Shown here one piece after another: positions 14,683 to 22,840 of a stretch of 64,000 nucleotides of DNA. Origin of the DNA: Hyphomicrobiales bacterium (GTDB lineage Bacteria; Pseudomonadota; Alphaproteobacteria; Rhizobiales; Xanthobacteraceae); contig JAGXQU010000110.1 of the NCBI GenBank assembly GCA_018335895.1, positions 1-64,000 on the forward strand, read 5' to 3'. A program made the position numbers and the translations under genes. The notes under the pieces were generated by a model. That model did no database searches, was not told the origin of the DNA, and worked only from the letters and a program-made list of their open reading frames with translations. Within the stretch, counting starts at the first letter, position 1, and each line of letters opens with the position of its first letter.

Positions 14683-16728
14683 ATGAACGGGCGTTTGGAG
14701 ATCGGCGTGGACATCGGCGGCACCTTTACGGACGTCGTTGCGAGAGTACCCGGCAAGCAGATTCGCTTCTTTAAGTTGCCAACGACGCGCTCTGACCCCA
14801 GCCAGGCCGTAGTCGCAGCACTCAAGCACATGAAATCCGAGTGGAGTCTGCAGCCGAGCGACCTGACCAAGTTCGCCCACGGTACCACCATCGCGACAAA
14901 CGCCGTCCTCGAGCGGAAAGGCGCCGCCCTTGGGATTATTACCACAAAGGGCTTTCGCGACATTCTGGAAATCGGCCGGCAATCGCGGCGGCAGATGTAC
15001 GATGTCGTGTTGGAGCCGCAGCCGCCCGTATTCCTGGCGCCCCGCCGCCTGAGGCAGGAAGTCAGCGAGCGCGTTTCGCCTTCCGGCGAGGTGCTGACCA
15101 AACTCGATGAAGCTGGCCTGCGTGACGCCATCGACAAGCTGGTGCGCGATGGCGCGAAGTCAGTCGCAATCGTTTTCCTGTTTTCCTTTGCCAACCCTTC
15201 GCACGAACAGCAGGCAAAAGAACTCATTGCGGCATGGTATCCGGATCTGTCCGTCTCGATTTCCTCCGAGGTGGACCCGCATTTTCGCGAGTATGAGCGC
15301 ACGGTAGCGACGGCATTCGACGCCTACGTAAAACCCACGGTCGCCAACTATCTCAAGCGGCTCGAAGATTCCCTGCAGGAAGAAGCGGTCGATGTGCCGT
15401 TGCAGGTGATGCAGTCGCGTGGCGGCCTAACCGCTTCGGAAGTTGCGCGTATGCGCCCGATCCGCCTCTTTCTGTCGGGACCCGCGGGCGGCGTGGTCGG
15501 CGGAAGAATCGCTGGCGCATCCGCCGATGTGGACAACATCATTACCATTGATATCGGCGGCACCTCCGCCGACATCGCGCTCATCAGCAAGCGAAAACCT
15601 CTCATTCGGCCGGAGGGCGTGATCGGCGATTACGCGGTGCGCGTCGCCATGGTCGACGTCAACACGATCGGCTCCGGAGGCGGAAGCATTGCACGCGTGG
15701 AAGGCGGCAGCCTGCGCGTGGGACCGCAGTCCGCAGGCTCCGAGCCGGGACCGGCTTGTTATGGGCGCGGTGGTTCGCAAGCGACGGTTTGCGACGCATC
15801 GATCGTTCTTGGCTACCTCGATCCGGACTACTTCGCCGGTGGCAGTTTCAAACTGAACCCCGCGCTTGCCCATTCGATCGTTCGGACGAACATAGCGGAG
15901 CCGCTCGGCATTTCCGTGGAAAAGGCCGCGCTCGGCATTCATCGCGTATTGAACGCGCAGATGGCCGAAGGAATTAGAGCGGTATCCGTCCGGCAGGGCA
16001 TCGATCAGCGTGAATTCTCGTTGATGCCGCTGGGCGGCGCTGGCGGCCTGCATGCCACCGCCCTCGCCTCTGAACTCAACATGACGAAAGTCGTCATTCC
16101 GCGCATTCCAGGCGTGCTGGCCGCCGCCGGTCTGCTGGCGGCCCCGATCGAACATGAGGTTTCGGCGGCATTCTCCTCGCCGCTTGCACAGCTATCCATC
16201 GAAGCGCTGAAACAATCTCTCCAGAGTCTAGACGATTCAGCCTCAAGATTGATGCACGCCGAACGAGTCAATTCCAACGACGTTACCGTCAGCTACTTCG
16301 CCGACCTGTGCTTCATTGGCCAGTCCTACGCCCTTGAAGTGAGTTTCGATCCGAACACGCCCAACCTTGCCGATCGCCTGTACGAAGATTTCTTGGCCGC
16401 GCATGACCGCATTTACGGCCACGCCGTCCGTGTGCCGGCGAAGGTCGTCGCACTTCGAACGGTTCATCAGGCGGCTGGCAGCGACACGATTCCTGAAATG
16501 CGCCTGCCGCTTTCGGATCAACCGATTGAGATCGGCAAGCGCCCGATCTGGTTCAACGGCTTCGACCAGACGGTAGAGACCCGTGTGTTGAACCGGGCGG
16601 CGCTTCCCTCCGGATTCTCGTTTTCGGGCCCTGCCATCCTTCAGCAATCCGACACGACCACGCTGGTCGAGCCCGGCTGGGATGGCGTGATCGACAGTGC
16701 CAGCAACGTCATTCTGAGCCGGGGTTGA
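14683..16728 (+). CDS. hyuA: Hydantoinase/oxoprolinase subunit A
   Basis: A 681-residue ATP-dependent hydrolase subunit of the HyuA/OplaA/acetone carboxylase beta family. It opens with the actin-fold phosphate motif EIGVDIGGTFTDVVAR, and a second ATPase motif IDIGGTSADIALIS is near residue 290. GSGGGSIARVEGG and EPGPACYGRGG are further family blocks. Such subunits, with subunit B, open cyclic amides (hydantoins, 5-oxoproline, N-methylhydantoin) or carboxylate ketones using ATP. It starts 13 bases after the large operator and overlaps hyuB at the stop. The liv importer on the other side of the regulator could bring in the substrate. Confidence 0.93.
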   Translation: MNGRLEIGVDIGGTFTDVVARVPGKQIRFFKLPTTRSDPSQAVVAALKHMKSEWSLQPSDLTKFAHGTTIATNAVLERKGAALGIITTKGFRDILEIGRQSRRQMYDVVLEPQPPVFLAPRRLRQEVSERVSPSGEVLTKLDEAGLRDAIDKLVRDGAKSVAIVFLFSFANPSHEQQAKELIAAWYPDLSVSISSEVDPHFREYERTVATAFDAYVKPTVANYLKRLEDSLQEEAVDVPLQVMQSRGGLTASEVARMRPIRLFLSGPAGGVVGGRIAGASADVDNIITIDIGGTSADIALISKRKPLIRPEGVIGDYAVRVAMVDVNTIGSGGGSIARVEGGSLRVGPQSAGSEPGPACYGRGGSQATVCDASIVLGYLDPDYFAGGSFKLNPALAHSIVRTNIAEPLGISVEKAALGIHRVLNAQMAEGIRAVSVRQGIDQREFSLMPLGGAGGLHATALASELNMTKVVIPRIPGVLAAAGLLAAPIEHEVSAAFSSPLAQLSIEALKQSLQSLDDSASRLMHAERVNSNDVTVSYFADLCFIGQSYALEVSFDPNTPNLADRLYEDFLAAHDRIYGHAVRVPAKVVALRTVHQAAGSDTIPEMRLPLSDQPIEIGKRPIWFNGFDQTVETRVLNRAALPSGFSFSGPAILQQSDTTTLVEPGWDGVIDSASNVILSRG

Positions 16729-16730
16729 AC

Positions 16731-18395
16731 ATGCAGCGGAAGAATCACGGCCTTGATCCCATTACGGTCGAGGTAGTTCGCAACAAGCTCGACGGTATTG
16801 CGAACGAAATGCAGCAGACGCTGCTTCGCTCTTCCTTTTCGCCGATCGTGAAGGAAGGACTCGACGCCTCGGCAAGCCTCTTCACTGTCGACGGCGAAAC
16901 GCTGGCGCAGGCTTGCGCGATTCCAGTCCATCTGGGGACGCTCATTCCGGTCGTCGCAAAAATTATCGAGATCTATCCTGTTGTGCAGATGAAGGCGGGC
17001 GATGCCTTTATCATGAACGAGCCTTATCTGGGCGGCACGCATCTTCCCGATATTGCCGTCGTCGCGCCGATCGTGACCAAGGATGGCCGGGTCGTCGCCC
17101 TCTCCGCGGCGATGTCGCATCATCAGGACATGGGGGGAATGTCGCCCGGATCTGTTCCAACCAACGCGGTTGAAATCTTTCAGGAAGGACTTCGAATTCC
17201 TCCTTTGCAGTTCCGCAAAGACGGTCAGTACAACGAGACGCTCGTCGCCCTTATTCGCCAGAATGTTCGCATTCCCGATACGGTAATGGGCGATTTGAAT
17301 GCCCAGCTCGCGGCCTGCAACGTCGGCGCGCGGCGCGTTGGAGAGCTAGTAGATTCACTCGGCCACAACCTGGTCGGATCGATCTTTGCGAACCTCCTGC
17401 AAAGATCGGAGGAACTGACGCGCTCCGCACTTCGCTCCATTCCCGAGGGCACTTATTCCTACATCGACTACAACGACAACGACGGCATCGAACTCGACAA
17501 ACGGATTAAATTCGAGGTGGCCGTCACCATCAAGGATGGAAATTTCCACGTCGATTTTACCGGCTCCTCTCCTCAGGTCCGCGGGCCCTTCAACGCGGTG
17601 CCCTCTGGCGCACTGGCAGCGGCGTGTTTTGCTATTCGCGCGGTCACGGATCCCAACATCCCGACGAACGCGGGCTGCTTTCGTCCGATCTCCCTGGAAT
17701 TGCCGCGCGGATCGATCGTCAACCCGATCGAACCCGCAGCCGTGAACGCGCGTACCGCGACCATCAAGCGAATGGCCGGATGCATTTTGGGCGCGCTTCG
17801 CCCGGCGGTTCCCGAGCGCGTGCCCGCGGATTCCTCCGGTGAAATGCTCGCGGTGATGTTCGGCGGACTGCGCCCATCCGGCGCGCCTTTTGTCGTGGGT
17901 GAACTGATTGCCGGCGGCAGCGGGGCCGGCATCAACTCCGACGGCGTTGATGTGATCGAGACCGACGTCTCGAACTGCATGAACTTGCCGGCGGAGGCGA
18001 TGGAAATGGAAGCGCCGATCAGGGTTCACCAGATTGCTTTGTGGTCGGGCTCCGGCGGCCCCGGCAAACAGCGCGGCGGACTCGGAATCGTCAAAGAATA
18101 CGAAGTGCTGGACGGCGAAATTCGCTTCACGCATCGCGGCGAGCGGCACATGTGCGCCGCAGCCGGCAGCAACGGCGGCGGGCCTGGCGCGATGGCGGTT
18201 TCGCAGATCTTCAGGACAAACGGGCAGATCGAGGACATCCCCTCCAAAGCGATGGCCGTGCTTCAGAAAGGCGACCGCGTCGTCATTACGACGGCAGGTG
18301 GCGGCGGCAATGGCGATCCAAAGCTTAGGGACCGTCGTCTCGCAGACGCAGACTTGAAAGACGAGAAAGTCTTGCGCTCCGACGTACGTGCCTGA
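16731..18395 (+). CDS. hyuB: Hydantoinase/oxoprolinase subunit B
   Basis: A 554-residue HyuB-family subunit. Family blocks: DPITVEVVRNKLDGIANEMQ, LRSSFSPIVKEGLDASASLF, NEPYLGGTHLPDI and the C-terminal GGLGIVKEYEVLDGEI with a Gly-rich end (GGGGNGDP). I chose the ATG at 16731 with GGGG upstream; a TTG two codons earlier overlaps the hyuA stop. It forms the catalytic complex with subunit A. Whether the pair acts on hydantoin, oxoproline or another lactam cannot be told from the sequence. Confidence 0.93.
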   Translation: MQRKNHGLDPITVEVVRNKLDGIANEMQQTLLRSSFSPIVKEGLDASASLFTVDGETLAQACAIPVHLGTLIPVVAKIIEIYPVVQMKAGDAFIMNEPYLGGTHLPDIAVVAPIVTKDGRVVALSAAMSHHQDMGGMSPGSVPTNAVEIFQEGLRIPPLQFRKDGQYNETLVALIRQNVRIPDTVMGDLNAQLAACNVGARRVGELVDSLGHNLVGSIFANLLQRSEELTRSALRSIPEGTYSYIDYNDNDGIELDKRIKFEVAVTIKDGNFHVDFTGSSPQVRGPFNAVPSGALAAACFAIRAVTDPNIPTNAGCFRPISLELPRGSIVNPIEPAAVNARTATIKRMAGCILGALRPAVPERVPADSSGEMLAVMFGGLRPSGAPFVVGELIAGGSGAGINSDGVDVIETDVSNCMNLPAEAMEMEAPIRVHQIALWSGSGGPGKQRGGLGIVKEYEVLDGEIRFTHRGERHMCAAAGSNGGGPGAMAVSQIFRTNGQIEDIPSKAMAVLQKGDRVVITTAGGGGNGDPKLRDRRLADADLKDEKVLRSDVRA

Positions 18396-18427
18396 CCGCC
18401 CAATTTGTGCATTTCCGGAAAGACCAG

Positions 18428-19639
18428 ATGTCAAACAACACTAAAGAGAACACGGCTCTGCCCATCGTTATCATCGGAGGCGGAATTGGCGGCGTCGCAA
18501 CGGCGCTCGCACTCTCCAATAAGGGCTACGCAGTACAAATTCTGGAACAGGCTCCTGAACTTCGCGAGATCGGCGCAGGAATCCAGATGCCTCCAAACGC
18601 CTTTAAGGCATTCAAGGCCCTTGGCGTGCTCGAAGATGTGCAGCGGCTGGCAGCATATCCGGAAAAGCTTGTTCTCGGTGACATGCTGACCGGCGAAGCC
18701 GTCTTCCAGTCGCCTATCGACGAAGGATTTGTAGAGCGCTTCGGATACCGGTACGCCTTGCTGCACCGGGGAGACATCCTCGAAACGCTGTTGCGGGCGT
18801 GCCGCGCCTCTCCCAACATCAAACTGACCACCAACAGCAAAGTGGAAAAATTCGAAGAGATCGACGATCGCGTGCTGGTCAGCACTGCCGACGGACTAAC
18901 CTATGAAGGCCGCGCGATGATCGCAGCGGACGGTTTGTGGTCGGCGAGCCGCGCATCTCTGTTCGGTCATGCCCCGCCGGCAACCGACGGTTACATCCTT
19001 TGCAGAGGCGTGGTGCCGGTAAAGGAAATTCCACAGGAACTGTACTCCCAATCGGTCACGATGTGGGGCGGACCGGAGCTGGACTTTTTCCATTACCCGC
19101 TGCGGCGAGACGAGATCTTCAATATCGGCGCGAGTTACCGGGATCCGGGTATCAAATTCGAGGATGGCTATCCTCGCGGCAATCGCGACACCATGAACCA
19201 GCGATTCCGCGATGCGTGCCCGCATGTCAAAGCGCTGCTGGAGCATATCGACGTATCGAAGGCATGGATCCTTTACGATCGGCCGCCGCTGAAGGAGTGG
19301 TCGAAGGGGCGTGTCACGCTTCTCGGAGACGCCGCGCATCCGACATATATCTACATTTCCCAGGGTGCCTGCATGGCGCTCGAGGATGCCGTTGTACTTG
19401 CGGAAATGGTCGACAGCCACGACGCGATCCAGGATGCTTTTCAGGCCTATCAAAAGGCACGCTATCTGCGGACCGCGCGCATTCAGTTCACATCACGCCA
19501 GTTCGGCGAACTGTACCACGCTGTCGGCGTGCAGCGGGAGCTTCGCAATCATCTGCTCTCGGCCGCCGATCCGCGGGCACTGCACGACACGCTTGCATGG
19601 GTGTTCGGTGGCATCGGCCAAATCGACCCAACTGCATAA
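18428..19639 (+). CDS. FAD-dependent aromatic hydroxylase-like monooxygenase
   Basis: A 403-residue class A flavoprotein monooxygenase. It has the N-terminal GxGxxG (IIGGGIGGVATALAL), the EIGAGIQMPPNAFKAF block of salicylate-hydroxylase relatives and the second FAD motif LLGDAAHPTYIYISQGACMALEDA. Such enzymes use NAD(P)H and O2 to hydroxylate aromatic or N-heteroaromatic acids such as salicylate or 6-hydroxynicotinate. The ATG at 18428 has GGAAAG upstream. It follows hyuB by 32 bases and probably shares its transcript. The combination suggests oxidative attack on a ring whose product is a cyclic amide opened by HyuAB, or the reverse order; this is inference. Confidence 0.88.
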   Translation: MSNNTKENTALPIVIIGGGIGGVATALALSNKGYAVQILEQAPELREIGAGIQMPPNAFKAFKALGVLEDVQRLAAYPEKLVLGDMLTGEAVFQSPIDEGFVERFGYRYALLHRGDILETLLRACRASPNIKLTTNSKVEKFEEIDDRVLVSTADGLTYEGRAMIAADGLWSASRASLFGHAPPATDGYILCRGVVPVKEIPQELYSQSVTMWGGPELDFFHYPLRRDEIFNIGASYRDPGIKFEDGYPRGNRDTMNQRFRDACPHVKALLEHIDVSKAWILYDRPPLKEWSKGRVTLLGDAAHPTYIYISQGACMALEDAVVLAEMVDSHDAIQDAFQAYQKARYLRTARIQFTSRQFGELYHAVGVQRELRNHLLSAADPRALHDTLAWVFGGIGQIDPTA

Positions 19640-19891
19640 CTGTAGGTACTTATACAAGACGATCTGGTGACGTTCCTGCAGAAAGCCCGTTTGGCGGAAG
19701 GCGATGAGTATATGGAGACGTTTGGGAAGCGCGCTTGTTAGCAGCGCCGACCTGCCTATATCGATGAATTCTACTAGAGTTCCTTTGCGTCGAGATGCCG
19801 GGCCTAGAACACCGCCATGTAGCCAACCTGGAACGAAGAGAAAAATTCCCTGCGGTACATCAATTCGGTAACTCCAGCGCGTGAAAAGCCG

Positions 19892-20995
19892 CTAGCGAGA
19901 TGTCCGACGCGACCGGAATTCGAAGCTGCCATTGCCGAGTCCTGTCCCGATCGTCAGCACGCCCCACACCTTGCTCCTGACCGAGGGCAGCTCGCTCAAG
20001 CCTTGAAGAATCGCGTCATTGTGCATGACGACAACGGTGTCTTGTGTCGCAAGAACGGTGATGTGATCGCGCAGGTACTGGGGTAAATTGAAATTCTCGG
20101 ACTCCCAGTGACCCGGCAGGTTCTGGGCGCCGCGATCCACGGTGCCATCGGCTCGAATTCGTCCCGGACATGCCACGCCGATATAGGGGACTGCTTTCAG
20201 TCCCTTTCGCTTGGCCCAGCGAACCGCTTTTTTCAGATTCTTCGTAATGAAGTCGAGGATCTCCTGTCGGCTGGCATCGTCCTCGGCGTGCGCCCAGTGC
20301 TTGCGGAATACAACCTTCGCTGTGCCAATTTCCATCTTTTTGTCGAGCTTGAATCGGACCGCACCAATTCGCACATTGCTTCCCCCGATATCGACCGCGA
20401 AGGCGACATCGAAGCCCGCGAAAAGCCAGCCGGGGATGAGTTGCAAAGCGCCAATCAGCGCAGCGTCATCCGGATCGGCCGAAACCGGACGGAGGACGAT
20501 CTTATGCTTTCCTTTCGACAGGAGCGCTTGTGCTCTTCCAATTACAAGCCGGCCGACCTGTGATCCCGAGAGGCCGCCACCAACGACAATTTCTTTTACC
20601 CGCTTCCACTCACCGGCATTTCGCGCGTATTTCCCGATTACTTCAACGAGCCGCTCTGCAAAATCATGAATTGCCGACTGGATTACGCCCGCCGCCTCAG
20701 GCGTGCCCTTCTTCAGAAATTTCTCCATTTCGGATCTGGAAAGGTCCCCTTCGGAAAGACCGGCAAACGGATCATCCCCGTTTTTCGAGAGAACCTGCCG
20801 CCAGTTCTGAACAAGCTTTGTCAGAGCTTTCTTATTGGCGCGATCACCGACAAACTTGTTCTTTTCCGTCAGTTCTAGATTGTAGCTCGTCACCTCGACG
20901 CGTGGCAGAATTCGCGCGCCATGAAGCGCAAAAGGCACGCGCTCACTGAGCAGTTGCTCTTTCTTACGCGGGAGTACGCTGGATTTCCGGGCCAT
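19892..20995 (-). CDS. ROK-like sugar kinase with permuted motif order
   Basis: A 367-residue ASKHA-fold kinase-like protein. Motifs normally at the C-terminus of ROK kinases come first (IVVGGGLSGSQVG at ~137-147 and DPDDAALIGALQL at ~175-186). The normally N-terminal phosphate motif AVDIGGSNVRIG follows at ~200-211, then IGVACPGRI, VVMHNDA and a C-terminal TIGTGLGNG. This is a circularly permuted arrangement. Its gene is two bases from the glucokinase gene, so the two are co-transcribed. The likely role is phosphorylation of a sugar or sugar analogue; the substrate is unknown. Homologous proteins of this layout occur in other alphaproteobacteria as far as I recall, so it is unlikely to be an assembly artefact. 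Confidence 0.75.
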   Translation of the reverse strand: MARKSSVLPRKKEQLLSERVPFALHGARILPRVEVTSYNLELTEKNKFVGDRANKKALTKLVQNWRQVLSKNGDDPFAGLSEGDLSRSEMEKFLKKGTPEAAGVIQSAIHDFAERLVEVIGKYARNAGEWKRVKEIVVGGGLSGSQVGRLVIGRAQALLSKGKHKIVLRPVSADPDDAALIGALQLIPGWLFAGFDVAFAVDIGGSNVRIGAVRFKLDKKMEIGTAKVVFRKHWAHAEDDASRQEILDFITKNLKKAVRWAKRKGLKAVPYIGVACPGRIRADGTVDRGAQNLPGHWESENFNLPQYLRDHITVLATQDTVVVMHNDAILQGLSELPSVRSKVWGVLTIGTGLGNGSFEFRSRRTSR

Positions 20996-20997
20996 AA

Positions 20998-21960
20998 TTA
21001 TTCGGAAATCGGCCAGCGGCCGCTTTTCAGATTGCGCTCGAGCAACTGCTCTGCGCCAAGCAGGCCGGGAAAGGCGTATGTCACGACATGGATCGGCACT
21101 CGGGAAAGAATCAATCCATTCGTCGGATGCGTCTCGAACCAGCGCATAAAACTGGCAGAAGAATAGAAGCGAGAAAGAGACGAACCGACGCCACCAGCGA
21201 TAAAAACTCCTCCGCGAGCATCAAACAGGAGACTCAGATCAGCGACGATCCTCCCGAAGAAGCGTAAGAAACGATCGATCGCCTCTTTCGCGTCCGAGAT
21301 GCCGGACTCCGCGTCTTTTACGATCGATTCCGGAGTCTGATCGCGACCGCTGATGGCTTGGTAAATTGCCTGCAGTCCTTTGCCCGAGATCACGTCTTCC
21401 ACGATTGGCCGGTCGAGAGCTTTGCCAGAAATTCGTTCAAGCAAATATGCCTCTTCTCTATCGAAACTACCGAGGCGGAGATGCCCAGCCTCGGTCGATA
21501 CGACTTTTCCATCGGCATAAAGTACGGCCAATCCGAAACCTGTGCCGGGACCGCACACCACGAGCGGCGAATGCTTTTGCCGCTCGCCTTGGCGAACGGT
21601 ATGCACCCCATCCGACGGAAGCGCGTCAATGGCGTGCGCCAATGCGACGAAATCGTTGACTACCAGAAGCTTGCGCAGTTGCAGTTGCTGCTCAAGCTTG
21701 GATATCGAGAAATTGAAGTCGCGGTTAGTAAGCTGAACTTCGTCGTCCTCAACGCGTCCAGCCACCGCAACGGCACCATACTCGCAATGTGTGAGCCGGT
21801 TACGCACCTCAAGCAGAAGTTCGAGCGGATCGACGATATCCTGATCCGCAACGGCGACCTCGACGTCGGTGAACTCGCCGGCACCGAGCGCCGCAGCGAC
21901 CCGTGTTGTCGTGCCTCCAATATCGGCCACTAGAAATGGGGAAAAAGCGGGCAATATCAT
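20998..21960 (-). CDS. glk: Glucokinase (Glk family)
   Basis: A 320-residue bacterial glucokinase. Phosphate 1 motif FLVADIGGTTTRVAAAL is at residues ~8-24, then VVNDFVALAHAI with the catalytic Asp, the GPGTGFGLAVLY phosphate 2 motif, TEAGHLRLG for sugar contacts and the adenosine motif FIAGGVGSSL. It phosphorylates glucose at C6. I chose the ATG at 21960 because the family N-terminus begins there and longer frames reach into the divergent otsB promoter region. It is divergent from otsB-GH15-otsA: glucose-6-phosphate from this enzyme is one substrate of OtsA, which fits the grouping. Confidence 0.9.
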   Translation of the reverse strand: MILPAFSPFLVADIGGTTTRVAAALGAGEFTDVEVAVADQDIVDPLELLLEVRNRLTHCEYGAVAVAGRVEDDEVQLTNRDFNFSISKLEQQLQLRKLLVVNDFVALAHAIDALPSDGVHTVRQGERQKHSPLVVCGPGTGFGLAVLYADGKVVSTEAGHLRLGSFDREEAYLLERISGKALDRPIVEDVISGKGLQAIYQAISGRDQTPESIVKDAESGISDAKEAIDRFLRFFGRIVADLSLLFDARGGVFIAGGVGSSLSRFYSSASFMRWFETHPTNGLILSRVPIHVVTYAFPGLLGAEQLLERNLKSGRWPISE

Positions 21961-22030
21961 TCCTCGCGTGGAACTCGCCCCCGACAGATTTGTTGCATTA
22001 TACTGGTTTGCGCAATGAGAGCGAGCCAAT

Positions 22031-22840
22031 ATGACAACTTCAATCTCGACAAATAGTTCAGTGGCCGCGCAGTCCAGCGTTAAGCCGTACGATCGCGAGA
22101 ATCTAGCAGCCGCTTTCCCATTCAATACTCATGCCATCTTGCTTGATATCGACGGAACGATACTCGACCTTGCTGCGACACCGACCGGCGTGCAGATGCC
22201 TTCCAACCTTCAGTCGGTTTTGACAACACTGTGGAAGTGCACTGGAGGAGCACTCGCACTCGTAAGCGGCCGGCCACTCGACGACATCGATAGCATTTTT
22301 GCACCCTTGGAATTGCCCGCTATCGGGGGTCACGGCGCCGAACTCAGGCCCGAGGCGTCCACCGGGAACATCCTGCGTCCCGCGCCGCTTCTGGAAGAGC
22401 GCGTCCGGCGTCACCTCATGGAGTTGATGTCAAAGGGAATGATAGCGGAAGACAAGGGACATTCGATGGCGCTGCATTATCGCGGAGCGCCGGAGCGGGG
22501 CGACGAACTGCTGGCGGGGGTCCAGCGATTGATTGCTGGCAAGCTCGGCAGCACTTACGAGGCGCTGCCCGGCAAATTCGTGATCGAAATTAAACCCACC
22601 GGCTTCAACAAGGGAACGGCAGTTCTGGAACTCATGGACATGCCGCCATTCAAGGGCCGCGTACCAATCTTCATCGGTGACGATGTCACCGATGAATCGG
22701 TATTCGCAATCCTTCCCAACCTCAAAGGCATCGGCTTTTCGGTCGGAAGGCTGTTTCCAGGAGTTACAGGTGTATTCAGGTATCCCGAAGAAGTCCGTGA
22801 CTGGCTGTCGCGGATCGCAGCGCAGGCGAGTGATAAGTAA
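22031..22840 (+). CDS. otsB: Trehalose-6-phosphate phosphatase
   Basis: A 269-residue HAD-superfamily phosphatase. The first motif is ILLDIDGTILDL (Asp39 nucleophile, Asp41 general acid), SGRPLDDI follows, and the last motif is FIGDDVTDESVF. GHGAELRP and HYRGAPERG match OtsB family blocks. It removes phosphate from trehalose-6-phosphate. The stop overlaps the GH15 start (TAATG), so the genes are coupled. The order otsB-GH15-otsA puts synthesis genes on both sides of a glucoamylase-like gene. Confidence 0.92.
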   Translation: MTTSISTNSSVAAQSSVKPYDRENLAAAFPFNTHAILLDIDGTILDLAATPTGVQMPSNLQSVLTTLWKCTGGALALVSGRPLDDIDSIFAPLELPAIGGHGAELRPEASTGNILRPAPLLEERVRRHLMELMSKGMIAEDKGHSMALHYRGAPERGDELLAGVQRLIAGKLGSTYEALPGKFVIEIKPTGFNKGTAVLELMDMPPFKGRVPIFIGDDVTDESVFAILPNLKGIGFSVGRLFPGVTGVFRYPEEVRDWLSRIAAQASDK

